Source of the DNA: Spectribacter acetivorans
Lineage (GTDB): Bacteria > Pseudomonadota > Gammaproteobacteria > Nevskiales > Salinisphaeraceae
Assembly: GCF_031846305.1 (NCBI RefSeq)
Contig: NZ_JAVRHY010000008.1
Span: 62,001-126,000, forward strand
Direction: 5' to 3'
Length of the DNA: 64,000 nucleotides
In this document: one piece after another, positions 34,091 through 42,077 of the stretch
Numbering within the stretch: the first letter of the stretch is position 1
Layout of the letters: each line of letters starts with the position of its first letter
Position numbers and translations under genes: made by a program
Notes under the pieces: model-generated
Told to the model about the DNA's origin: nothing
What the model saw: only the letters and a program-made list of their open reading frames with translations
The model's database searches: none

Positions 34091-34741
34091 CTAGACGCGC
34101 ATGCCCAGTTCCTGCCAGTTCGGGGCGATGGTGGCCTCGGCACTGGCGCGGGCATTCATGCTGTCGAACCAGCGGCCGACGTTCTTCAGCCCCGGATCAA
34201 GCGGCTGACCCACGCTGGCCACGAAGTCCAGATGGCAGTAGAGCACGATGTCGGCCAGGGTCATCTTGTTGCCGGCCACGTACTCGCGATCGGCCATCAG
34301 GTCATCGAGCCAGACCAGACCCGCCTGACCCTTCTTCTTCAGGCCGTCGGCGGCCTCGGGCAGGCACATCGTGCGATCCTTGAACAGGTCGTAACCCTCG
34401 GCGAAACGGAAGCCGTTGAGCAGGAACTCGGTGATGTTGAGCTCCACCCGGCGCACCCACATGCGGGTATTGACCCGCTCTTCCGGCGTGCTGCCGACCA
34501 GGGCCGGGCTGGGGTGCTTTTCCTCAAGGTACTCGCAGATGGCGACGGTTTCGCCGATCACGGTGCCGTCATCCAGTTCCAGCGCCGGGATCTGACCGGC
34601 CGGGTTCTTTTTCACGAACGCGTCGCCACGATTCTCGCCGCCCAGCAGATCGTGATCGACCTGCGGCAGCTCGATGCCTTTCTCGTGCATGAACATGCGC
34701 ACCAGTCGGGGATTGGGGCCTAGCGAATTGAGCAACTTCAT
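34091..34741 (-). CDS. Glutathione S-transferase family protein
   Basis: A 216-residue cytosolic GST. The thioredoxin-like N-terminal domain contains the cis-proline region AGQIPALELDDG and the glutathione-contact motif GETVAICEYLEEKHP; the helical C-terminal domain has YVAGNKMTLADIVLYCHLDF, the N-capping/hydrophobic staple region. The substrate is unknown. It is related in length and motifs to the GST at 36712-37323 but clearly diverged. Start at the ATG at 34741, after which MKLLNSLGPNPRLVRM gives a typical N-terminus. It is divergent from the TfoX-like gene. Confidence 0.9.
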   Translation of the reverse strand: MKLLNSLGPNPRLVRMFMHEKGIELPQVDHDLLGGENRGDAFVKKNPAGQIPALELDDGTVIGETVAICEYLEEKHPSPALVGSTPEERVNTRMWVRRVELNITEFLLNGFRFAEGYDLFKDRTMCLPEAADGLKKKGQAGLVWLDDLMADREYVAGNKMTLADIVLYCHLDFVASVGQPLDPGLKNVGRWFDSMNARASAEATIAPNWQELGMRV

Positions 34742-34884
34742 GATGTGGTCTCCTCCTGTTGACCGACGCGCACCGCGTCGGCGTTTGAAAACTGTGTGCC
34801 CGGATCGGGCGACGGCGTAGCATCCGCCATGAAAGCAGGCGGAGCAACCGTCCGGATTGCCCGATTGCTCAAGGGAGCCTGAAC

Positions 34885-35217
34885 GTGGCCTATGACACCG
34901 GGTTGACCGAGCGCATTGCGGATTGCTTGCGTGACCATGCCTTCATCGAGTCGCGGGCGATGTTCGGCGGTCTGGCCTTCTTCATCAACGGCAACATGCT
35001 GGCTGCCGTGCTGGGCGATGAGCTAGTGGTGCGCGTCGGCCCGGCCGCCTGGGAGGCCGCACTGGCACTGCCCCATGCCCGGAAGATGGACTTCACCGGG
35101 CGTCCGATGCGGGGGTTCGTCACCGTCGACCCCGCCGGGATCGAGGACGACGCCGACCTGGCCGCCTGGCTGGATCGCGGCATCGCATTCGCAGGGAACC
35201 TGCTGCCCAAGCCATGA
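34885..35217 (+). CDS. TfoX N-terminal domain family protein
   Basis: A 110-residue protein matching the TfoX N-terminal domain: SRAMFGGLAFFINGNMLAAV and GDELVVRVG are typical. Full-length TfoX/Sxy regulates competence in Haemophilus and Vibrio, but stand-alone N-domain proteins like this are common and of unknown role. It starts with GTG at 34885, with AAGGGAG 7 nt upstream. It lies alone between a divergent GST and a convergent FadL-type gene. A competence role should not be assumed. Confidence 0.85.
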   Translation: MAYDTGLTERIADCLRDHAFIESRAMFGGLAFFINGNMLAAVLGDELVVRVGPAAWEAALALPHARKMDFTGRPMRGFVTVDPAGIEDDADLAAWLDRGIAFAGNLLPKP

Positions 35218-35230
35218 GTCGTCACGGCAA

Positions 35231-36541
35231 TCAGAAGCGGTATCGCCAGCTCAGATCGAGCTCGTAGCCTTCCACCGAAGCATTGATGTTCTGTTCCGGA
35301 AAACGGGCGTTGGGGCCGCCGATGTCGTTCTTGAACGAGACCAGCAGGGACAAATCCAGCGAGACCCGCTCGCTGTGTCGCCAGCTGGCGCCGGCCGCGA
35401 CCTTGTGCTTGAGAATGCTCTGGGCAAGGATGTTGAAGAATAGCTCATCCTGATCAACCGGCGGATCGGGGACGTAGGCGTATCCCGCCCGCCAGGTCCA
35501 GGCGCCGGGCGGCTGGTATCGGACGCCCACCTTGTAGGCGCTGCTGTCCTCCCAGCCGAAGCCGGGCCCGCCGACCGAACCCAGCAGGCCGGGATTGTCG
35601 GGCTCATTACCCTGCCCGGAGACATCGCTGTAGAAGACCCGCTGCACGTCGAACAACAGCGTCCACATTGCGTCCATCTGCCAGGCGACGCCGAGGCTTG
35701 CATAGGCGGGAATGTCGAGCCGCCCGCGATCCGGCAGTATCCCCTGGTAATCATCGAACTCGTCGACGCGGATTTTGGTCTGGTAGACGGCACCGAATGC
35801 CAGGCCATAAGGCGCCTCGAACTGTGCGCCCAGCTTGGCCCCGTAGCCCAGTGAATAATCGTGGCCATTGTCGGACAGACTGTCCGGCGCACGGGAGGCC
35901 GCGGCAAACGCCGCCAGTCCCTCGAACTGGATGGTTTCGATGGCAACAATCGGCGCGATGCCCAGGCGCAAACGGTCCGTGATCTGGCGCGCGTAGGTCG
36001 GGGCCAGAAAAAACTGGGCCAGGTCGATGCCGGCGCCCCCCGCGCAGTAGATGCCTTTCCCGCTGGTTTCTTCCGGGCAGGTGGGATTGTCGAAGTCGTC
36101 GTAGGTGGTATTCAGGCCACCATTGGCGTAAAGCACCAGTGCGAATGCCGAACGCTCGTCGATTCGCCAGTTCATCCCGCCCTGGGGGATGGTGAACACA
36201 TCCAGCGGCACCTCCGGGTCGGATCTCACGCCCCCCGGACGCAGGGGAAAGCTGCCGGGCGGCGGCTCCGCCGGGGGGTCGAATGCCCCGGGTTCGAAGG
36301 CGGGTCTCGCATGCAGCAGGAGCAGATCGAACTGCAGGGCCCGATCCGGGACGGTAACGATACCCGCCGGGTTGTTGGCGCCCACCAGGGGCGTATCCCC
36401 GCCCAGCGCGATGCCGGCGCCGGCCGTCCCCTTGCTGATGGCACCCCAGCCGTTCGGGAAATAGCCGGCGCCGGTAAAGCCGGCCGAACTCCAGACCACG
36501 GCCATGGCGGCCAGGCAATAATTGAACACGACGCGTGTCAT
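35231..36541 (-). CDS. FadL/OmpP1-type outer-membrane transport protein
   Basis: A 436-residue outer-membrane beta-barrel of the OMPP1/FadL/TodX family for hydrophobic compounds such as long-chain fatty acids. The signal peptide is followed by GAGYFPNGWGAISKGTAGAG, then the family motif GANNPAGI in the N-terminal hatch region, and the protein ends with an aromatic strand (DLSWRYRF). The ATG at 36541 gives a signal peptide; the upstream region is not signal-like. Its position beside acyl-CoA dehydrogenase and SDR genes fits uptake of a fatty substrate, but it lies in a separate unit 170 bp from the GST. Confidence 0.87.
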   Translation of the reverse strand: MTRVVFNYCLAAMAVVWSSAGFTGAGYFPNGWGAISKGTAGAGIALGGDTPLVGANNPAGIVTVPDRALQFDLLLLHARPAFEPGAFDPPAEPPPGSFPLRPGGVRSDPEVPLDVFTIPQGGMNWRIDERSAFALVLYANGGLNTTYDDFDNPTCPEETSGKGIYCAGGAGIDLAQFFLAPTYARQITDRLRLGIAPIVAIETIQFEGLAAFAAASRAPDSLSDNGHDYSLGYGAKLGAQFEAPYGLAFGAVYQTKIRVDEFDDYQGILPDRGRLDIPAYASLGVAWQMDAMWTLLFDVQRVFYSDVSGQGNEPDNPGLLGSVGGPGFGWEDSSAYKVGVRYQPPGAWTWRAGYAYVPDPPVDQDELFFNILAQSILKHKVAAGASWRHSERVSLDLSLLVSFKNDIGGPNARFPEQNINASVEGYELDLSWRYRF

Positions 36542-36711
36542 GGTCCGGTCCCCCGCTCGCGGTGATTGGTATTGTTGCCGACCGGAATCGTCGGTCAGCG
36601 TGCTACGCGGGTCAGCGGCAGCACCTCTCCCCAAACCACGCTACCGGAGCAAGCACGCTGGCGACCCACCCGAATGCGCAGCTCTCGCCCGGCCGCGCGG
36701 CATCGACACGC

Positions 36712-37323
36712 TCAGGCCCCGGCACTGGGGCGCGCCGACACCACCTGATGCCAGCGCTGCAGGTTCGGCCGCTGATCATCCACCGGCACCTTCACCACAC
36801 TGGCGAAATCCACGCTGCACAGGGCGGTGATATCCGCCACCGAGAAGCTGTCGCCGGCCATGAACTCGGTTTCCGCCAGCCGCCGGTCGAGCAGATCGAA
36901 CCCCTGGGCCAGACGCTCCAGGCTGATCTCACCGAATTCCTTGGATGTCTTTTCGCGGTCGGCAAAGATGCCCGACAGGTTGCGGAAGCTCATCGCCACC
37001 TGCAGCAGCACGTTGAATTCCACCCCGCGGTTCCACATCTCGATCCGGCCCTGGCTGACCGGATCGCTGCCGAACAGTGACGGTTCCGGCTTTATGCCCT
37101 CCAGATACCGGCAGATGGCGACCGATTCGCCGATGCAAGTGCCGTCGTCCAGCTCCAGGGTCGGCACCACTCCGAGCGGGTTCTTGGCCCGATAGGCATC
37201 CGACAGATTCTCGCCGGCGCGGATGTCCACTTCCACGAGTTCAACGTCCTGGATGCCCTTTTCGGCCATGAAGATGCGCACGCGGCGCGGGTTGGGGGAC
37301 TGGGCGAATTGATGCAGACGCAT
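36712..37323 (-). CDS. Glutathione S-transferase family protein
   Basis: A 203-residue GST starting MRLHQFAQSPNPRRVRIFM. Key regions are LGVVPTLELDDG (cis-Pro loop), GESVAICRYLEG (glutathione binding) and FMAGDSFSVADITALCSVDF (C-terminal N-cap). The ATG at 37323 has AAGGAG 9 nt upstream, better than the earlier in-frame start. It is 39 bp downstream of the SDR at 37363-38127 and on the same strand, so they probably form a unit. Function may be detoxification of an electrophilic intermediate; unproven. Confidence 0.9.
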   Translation of the reverse strand: MRLHQFAQSPNPRRVRIFMAEKGIQDVELVEVDIRAGENLSDAYRAKNPLGVVPTLELDDGTCIGESVAICRYLEGIKPEPSLFGSDPVSQGRIEMWNRGVEFNVLLQVAMSFRNLSGIFADREKTSKEFGEISLERLAQGFDLLDRRLAETEFMAGDSFSVADITALCSVDFASVVKVPVDDQRPNLQRWHQVVSARPSAGA

Positions 37324-37362
37324 GCGAGATAACTCCTTGGGATGAACCAGAGGGGGCGACAA

Positions 37363-38127
37363 TCAGGCGATGGAGCCGCCGTCCACCACGTAGACCGAGC
37401 CGCTGACATAGCTCGCCGCCGGGCTGGCCAGGAACAGGATGGCGGGGGCGATTTCCGCCGGCTCGGCCACCCGGCCCAGCGGAATGGTGGGCAGGAACTG
37501 GTTGAGCACCTGCTCGTTGTGGACCAGCGCCGAGGCGAACTTGGTGTCGGTCACGCCCGGCGCCACGGCGTTGACGCGAATGCCGAACTGGCCGCATTCC
37601 TTGGCGAAGGCCTTGGTCATGTTGATCACCGCCGCCTTGGTCACCGAGTAGATACCCATCATCTGCCCGGGGGTAAGCCCCGCGATGGAGGCATTGTTGA
37701 CGATGGCCCCGCCGCCCTGTTTCTTCATGATCCGGCCGGCCAGCTGGCAGGCGTAGAAGTAACCGCGCACGTTGACATCCAGCGTCTTGCCTACCGCGGC
37801 CAGGTCGGTGTCCAGGATGTGGCCAAAGCTGGGATTGGTGGCGGCATTGTTGACCATGATGTCGAGCCGATCGAAGCGGCTCTCGATGTCGGCGAAGAAG
37901 GCGTCCATGGCCGCCGGGTCACCGATGTGACAGGGCATGGCGGTGGCCTGGCCACCGGCGTCACGGATAGCCTGGGCCACCGCTTCGCAGCCTTCCGCCT
38001 TGCGCGCGGACACCACCACATGGGCGCCGTGGCGGGCGAACAGGTGGGCGGCGGCCTCGCCGATCCCGCGCGAGGCGCCGGTGATGACGGCGGTCTTGCC
38101 GGTGAGATCGAAGGTGTTATCGGTCAT
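37363..38127 (-). CDS. Short-chain dehydrogenase/reductase
   Basis: A 254-residue classical SDR. The cofactor motif is ITGASRGIG near the N-terminus, followed by the structural motif NNAATNP and catalytic YSVTKAA (Tyr-x-x-x-Lys); the C-terminal region ASYVSGSVYVVDGGS is also typical. The ATG at 38127 has GGAG 6 nt upstream, preferable to the ATG at 38139. It resembles 3-oxoacyl or 3-hydroxyacyl dehydrogenases. A dispersed palindromic element separates it from the phosphotransferase gene upstream on the same strand. Confidence 0.9.
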   Translation of the reverse strand: MTDNTFDLTGKTAVITGASRGIGEAAAHLFARHGAHVVVSARKAEGCEAVAQAIRDAGGQATAMPCHIGDPAAMDAFFADIESRFDRLDIMVNNAATNPSFGHILDTDLAAVGKTLDVNVRGYFYACQLAGRIMKKQGGGAIVNNASIAGLTPGQMMGIYSVTKAAVINMTKAFAKECGQFGIRVNAVAPGVTDTKFASALVHNEQVLNQFLPTIPLGRVAEPAEIAPAILFLASPAASYVSGSVYVVDGGSIA

Positions 38128-38153
38128 CGGAAACTCCATGCGTTGAATTTCTT

Positions 38154-38209
38154 AACCGCAAAGGTCGCAAAGCAATTCTTTTCGCTTCTCCGTTGCGCCC
38201 TTCGCGGTT
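38154..38209. repeat. Dispersed palindromic ACCGCAAAGG element, copy 2
   Basis: Left arm AACCGCAAAGGTCGCAA (38154-38170) and inverted right arm TTGCGCCCTTCGCGGTT (38193-38209) match at 15 of 17 positions around a 22-nt centre. It fills most of the gap between the SDR and phosphotransferase genes. It encodes no protein. Confidence 0.75.
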
Positions 38210-38235
38210 CGTAGTTCGTGTCGCGTATACGTGGT

Positions 38236-39303
38236 TCAAAGCCGCGACTGGTCGATCACACGCTGGCAGACATCACCCAGCACCGGCACGAATATCCGGA
38301 ATGCCTTGAACCGCTCGTCCTGGGTCTTGCCTTCCTTGTAGCGCTTGTAGATCTGCTGGACGATGGCGATCAGCCGGAACACGCCGAACACGTAGTAGAA
38401 ATCCCAGTTATCGACGTCGAGACCCGTGCGTTCCCGGTACCGGGCCAGCATCTGATCGCGGGTGAGCATGCCCGGCAGGTTGGTCGGGCCCATGCGTACC
38501 CCCTGCAGGGTTTCCGGATCATCGGCCTGCACCCAGTAGGACATGGAGCAGGCGAAATCCATCACCGGATCACCCAGGGTGGCCATCTCCCAGTCCAGCA
38601 CGCCGATGATGCGGGTCGGGTCGGCCGGGTCGAGCACCACGTTGTCCAGCTTGTAATCGTTGTGGATGATTGCCGCCCGACCGGGATCACACGGCATCTT
38701 GTCCTCCAGCCAGGCCATGATCGGCTCGCAGTCGGGCACATCGTCGGTGCGGGCGTTGCGAAAGCGCTTGTTCCAGCCGCGAATCTGGCGCTCGACATAG
38801 CCGGCGGGCTTGCCGAAATCGGCCATGCCCGCGGCCTCGACATCAATGGTGTGCAGTTCCGCCTGGACGTCCAGCAGCGATTCACACAGCCGCGCGGCCT
38901 GGTCGGCCGACAGGCTCATGCCCTCCGGCAGATCACGGCGGACGATGATGCCGGTGAGACGCTCCATCACGTAGAACTCGGCGCCGATCACGCTCTCGTC
39001 GGTGCAGTGGACCACCGGCCGCGGGGCGTACTCGAACACCCCCTGAAGCCGCGAGAGCACCTCGAATTCCCGGCCCATGTCGTGGGCCGAGGCGACATTG
39101 CTGCCGAACGGCGGGCGCCGCAGCACATACTCGCGGCCATTGGCCTGCAGCGAGTAGGTCAGGTTGGACGCGCCGCCGGGAAACTGGCGGATGGCCAGAT
39201 CCCCCGCCAGTTCCGGCGCGGCGTCACGGAAATAGGCCGCGAGCGCGGCGGTATCCAGGTCCTCGCCCTCGCGAATGTCGGTGGCGTGATCGATTTCGGT
39301 CAT
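38236..39303 (-). CDS. APH-type phosphotransferase (ACAD10/11 kinase-domain or LvaA-like)
   Basis: A 355-residue aminoglycoside-phosphotransferase-fold kinase. It has the N-lobe nucleotide region RQFPGGASNLTYSLQ and YVLRRPPFG, the catalytic loop HNDYKLDNVV and the metal-binding VLDWEMATLGDP. This subgroup matches the N-terminal kinase half of ACAD10/ACAD11 and the bacterial LvaA, which phosphorylate 4-hydroxyacyl-CoAs, rather than antibiotic-resistance kinases. Its start overlaps the tetR stop (ATGA), and the acyl-CoA dehydrogenase lies just beyond that, so kinase and dehydrogenase are in one unit. The 4-hydroxyacyl-CoA substrate is inferred. Confidence 0.85.
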   Translation of the reverse strand: MTEIDHATDIREGEDLDTAALAAYFRDAAPELAGDLAIRQFPGGASNLTYSLQANGREYVLRRPPFGSNVASAHDMGREFEVLSRLQGVFEYAPRPVVHCTDESVIGAEFYVMERLTGIIVRRDLPEGMSLSADQAARLCESLLDVQAELHTIDVEAAGMADFGKPAGYVERQIRGWNKRFRNARTDDVPDCEPIMAWLEDKMPCDPGRAAIIHNDYKLDNVVLDPADPTRIIGVLDWEMATLGDPVMDFACSMSYWVQADDPETLQGVRMGPTNLPGMLTRDQMLARYRERTGLDVDNWDFYYVFGVFRLIAIVQQIYKRYKEGKTQDERFKAFRIFVPVLGDVCQRVIDQSRL

Positions 39304-40037
39304 ACGGTGATTTCCTCCATGGGCGTGGGCGCCAGATAGCGCGTCGCCAGTTCCTGCACGGCACGAGCATAGCCCGCGGCGGTCTGGCCGCGGCGGCCGT
39401 GCTTGCCGTGCTTGAGATACCAGTCCTGCAGCACCGCCTTGAGCATGGCGGCGGCGGCCAGCGCGTCGGTGTCGCGGAAACTGCCGTCGGCCTGACCTTC
39501 CCGGATGATGGCGGCGAAGATTTCCTCGGTGGCCTCCTCCATCGCCACCGCCTGGCGGCGCTCGGCCTGCCCCAGATGGCGGGCTTCCATGTAGAGGAAC
39601 ACGAACCACGGCCGCAGGATCTCGCTGAGCAACACGTGGGCCCGGATGGCCTCGTCCAGCCGGGCACGGGCGGTAACATGCTGATCCACCTGCCGGCGCA
39701 GCACCTGCTCGATCTGCCGCTGCCCCTGGCGCTGGATCACCGCCACCAGTTCGTCCTTGCTCTGGAAGTAGGCGTAGAGCCCGCCCAGTGACAGCCCGGT
39801 GCGCCGCGCCAGGTCCCGCAGGCTCATAGCCGCGAACCCCTTGCGATTGGCGATGGCCAGGGTGGCATCGACAATTCTGGCCAGATTGGCCACGGCGATG
39901 GTTTCGTTCTGCACCGACACGCTGTCGCCGTGTTCGGCGTAGATCGCCCGGCACAGCTCGGTCATGGACACCCCGGCATCGCGCCGGAACGCCCGCAGTT
40001 CATCCGCCGCCCGGCGGTTGGCCACGGCCGGCACCAC
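39300..40037 (-). CDS. TetR/AcrR family transcriptional regulator
   Basis: A 245-residue regulator. After an N-terminal extension of about 50 residues, the helix-turn-helix domain is in residues 53-98 (IVDATLAIANRKGFAAMSLR, TGLSLGGLYAYFQSKDELV). The C-terminal ligand domain is unrecognised. The GTG start at 40037 is 6 bp after the acyl-CoA dehydrogenase, and the end overlaps the kinase gene. Sitting inside the catabolic operon, it is a likely autoregulator responding to an acyl-CoA or its precursor. The palindrome at 42001-42020 upstream of the operon is a candidate operator. Confidence 0.88.
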   Translation of the reverse strand: MVPAVANRRAADELRAFRRDAGVSMTELCRAIYAEHGDSVSVQNETIAVANLARIVDATLAIANRKGFAAMSLRDLARRTGLSLGGLYAYFQSKDELVAVIQRQGQRQIEQVLRRQVDQHVTARARLDEAIRAHVLLSEILRPWFVFLYMEARHLGQAERRQAVAMEEATEEIFAAIIREGQADGSFRDTDALAAAAMLKAVLQDWYLKHGKHGRRGQTAAGYARAVQELATRYLAPTPMEEITV

Positions 40038-40043
40038 GCGCTA

Positions 40044-41243
40044 TCAGCCCGAGGCCATCGCCCGGCCCAGCTCGTGGCGGGCCACGGTGCGCTTGTGCAC
40101 CTCGTCCGGGCCGTCATAGATACGGGCGGCCCGTTCCTCGCGGTAGTACCAGGCCAGCACCGTGTCGTCGGTCATGCCCAGCGCCCCGTGCGCCTGCAGC
40201 GCCCGGTCGACCACCCGCTGCAGCACCCCGGCCACGAAATACTTGATCATGCCGATCTCGTTGCGGGCGGCCTTGAAGCCGTAGGTGTCGCCGGTCCAGG
40301 CGGCCTTGAGCACCATCGACCGGGCCGCTTCGATCTCGGCGGCATTCTCGGCAATCCAGAACTGCACCGCCTGCTGATCGGCCAGCATCTGGCCGTCGGC
40401 CACCTCGCGTTCCAGCGCCCGGCGGCACAGCAGCTTCTGCGCCCGCTTGCAGATGCCCAGCCAGCGCATGCAATGGTGGATGCGCCCCGGCCCCAGCCGC
40501 TTCTGCGCCAGCAGGAAGCCCTGGCCTTCCGGCCCGAGCATATTGGCCGCCGGCACCCGGACATCGTGATACTTCAGTTCCGCATGGCTGAACCAGCCGC
40601 TGCCCGGGTGGCCCATCACCGGGGCGTTGCGCACGAACTCCACCCCGTCCTGATCCGAGGGCACGATGATCATCGAGGCCCGAAGATGTTTCTCGGCCTC
40701 GGGATTGGTCACCGCCATCACCACCGTGAACGCGGAGCCGTCATAGGACGACGTGAACCACTTGTGGCCGTTGATCACGTACTCGTCGCCGTCGCGCACG
40801 GCGGTGGCCTTGAGCAGGGTGGGGTTGGAGCCGGCGGTGTTCTTGTCGGTCATGGAGAAACACGACCGGATCTCGCCGGCAGCCAGCGGCTTGAGGAAGC
40901 GCTCCTTCTGGTCCTCGGTACCGAATTCCAGCAGCAGTTCCATGTTGCCGGCATCGGGCGCCTGCGCCCCGAACGAGAAATGCCCGAACGGGGTCTGGCC
41001 CATCACTTCGGACAACAGGGCGAGGTCCATCAGTGACAGGCCCATGCCGCCTACCTCGGCCGGGAGATTGGGGGCCCACATGCCCATCTTCTTGACCTCG
41101 GCGCGCAACTCGTTGAGCTGCGGCTCGATGTCGGGCCAGTCACGGCCCATGACCTCGGGTTCCAGCGGGATCAGCCGGTCGTCGACGAAGGCCTGGGCCT
41201 TGTCGAGCATCTCGCGGGTGCTATCGGAAACAGAAAAATCCAT
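40044..41243 (-). CDS. Acyl-CoA dehydrogenase (ACAD10/11 or LvaC-like)
   Basis: A 399-residue FAD-dependent acyl-CoA dehydrogenase. Regions seen are the N-terminal helical domain, FAD/substrate region CFSMTDKNTAGSNPTLL, and the C-terminal helical domain with RIHHCMRWLG, QAHGALGMTDDT and RIYDGPDEVHK. The ATG at 41243 has AGGAGG 6 nt upstream. It forms one unit with the kinase via tetR, and in ACAD10/11 the same two domains are fused, pointing to 4-hydroxy-acid beta-oxidation rather than ordinary fatty-acid chain shortening. The histidine phosphatase lies 14 bp upstream in the same direction. Confidence 0.9.
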   Translation of the reverse strand: MDFSVSDSTREMLDKAQAFVDDRLIPLEPEVMGRDWPDIEPQLNELRAEVKKMGMWAPNLPAEVGGMGLSLMDLALLSEVMGQTPFGHFSFGAQAPDAGNMELLLEFGTEDQKERFLKPLAAGEIRSCFSMTDKNTAGSNPTLLKATAVRDGDEYVINGHKWFTSSYDGSAFTVVMAVTNPEAEKHLRASMIIVPSDQDGVEFVRNAPVMGHPGSGWFSHAELKYHDVRVPAANMLGPEGQGFLLAQKRLGPGRIHHCMRWLGICKRAQKLLCRRALEREVADGQMLADQQAVQFWIAENAAEIEAARSMVLKAAWTGDTYGFKAARNEIGMIKYFVAGVLQRVVDRALQAHGALGMTDDTVLAWYYREERAARIYDGPDEVHKRTVARHELGRAMASG

Positions 41244-41257
41244 GGCGTCCTCCTGCG

Positions 41258-41965
41258 CTATCGCAGCGTGATCACGTCCGGATCGTTTTCCAGACGCAGA
41301 TGAGTGGTGTTATTGAAGCCCATCAGCCGCCAGCCGGACCGGGTGGATCGCAGCTCGGTGACAGAGGCATTGAATACGACCCAATTGAGTTCGACGGTCT
41401 GGGCCGGGGACAGTCCCAGGCAACTGGCCACCGCCACCGAGACCGGTCCGCCCGAGGTGAAGGCAACCAGCCGGGCGCTTCGGTCGTGGTCGCGGTGCAG
41501 GCGGTCGAGGCCGTCCTCGACCCGGGCACGGAAGTGGCTCCAGCTCTCGAATGGCCGGGAGTCGTGCGGGGTGTCGGCCAGCCACTTGGCCGTCACGCCC
41601 TCGAAGGCCCGCTGGAACAACCGCTGGTCGGTGAACAGCTCCCGCTGGCGCTGGCCCAGTTCGGGCTGCTCTCCCAGCACCATGGGCAGATAGGCGCGGA
41701 AGATGCCGTCGGCATCGTATTCATTGAAGGCCGATTCCCGCTCTACTGTCGGCGCGCCGCCCGCCGTGGTGGCCTCGGCGGCCAGCCGGCCGGTGTGCTG
41801 CTGGCGCTGCAGATCGCCCGCCAGCCACACGTCGAACTCGGCGCCAACGCGGGCCAGATGCGCGCCGGTCAGACGCGCCTGGCGCTGCCCGAGCGGCGAG
41901 AGCTCGTCGTAGTTGGCCTGCCCGAAGGAGGCCTGCCCGTGGCGGATGAGCGTGAGAGTGGTCAT
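41258..41965 (-). CDS. Histidine phosphatase family protein
   Basis: A 235-residue member of the phosphoglycerate-mutase/histidine-phosphatase superfamily, with the catalytic motif LIRHGQASFGQANYDELS at the N-terminus. The second catalytic acid is probably in the ERESAFNEYDAD region and the second histidine region is replaced by VAFTSGGPVSVAV. That substitution of HGG by SGG is seen in several less-characterised members and could reduce activity. The ATG at 41965 begins the domain immediately. It is the first gene of the operon continuing with the acyl-CoA dehydrogenase. Substrate unknown. Confidence 0.82.
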   Translation of the reverse strand: MTTLTLIRHGQASFGQANYDELSPLGQRQARLTGAHLARVGAEFDVWLAGDLQRQQHTGRLAAEATTAGGAPTVERESAFNEYDADGIFRAYLPMVLGEQPELGQRQRELFTDQRLFQRAFEGVTAKWLADTPHDSRPFESWSHFRARVEDGLDRLHRDHDRSARLVAFTSGGPVSVAVASCLGLSPAQTVELNWVVFNASVTELRSTRSGWRLMGFNNTTHLRLENDPDVITLR

Positions 41966-42000
41966 GAGCGGACGGTAATCGCTGTCGCCCGGCCCGTCAA

Positions 42001-42020
42001 TATCGGACGAACGTTCGATA
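42001..42020. promoter_or_regulatory. Candidate TetR-type operator in a divergent promoter region
   Basis: The 20-bp stretch TATCGGACGAACGTTCGATA has outer arms TATCG/CGATA and an offset perfect 10-bp palindrome CGAACGTTCG at 42008-42017. It lies between the divergent histidine-phosphatase operon, which encodes a TetR regulator, and the SDR operon. This position suits coordinate control of both. Confidence 0.45.
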
Positions 42021-42077
42021 GATGAATGATGCCGTGGTAATCTCGAAAAATAGCATTCCGCAACGCACGGCGTCAGC

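Noticed and set aside
34885..35217. Competence regulator TfoX/Sxy
   Set aside because: Only the N-terminal domain is present, and no competence genes lie nearby.
38236..39303. Aminoglycoside resistance kinase
   Set aside because: The fold is APH-like, but operon context with an acyl-CoA dehydrogenase and resemblance to ACAD10/11 argue against antibiotic resistance.
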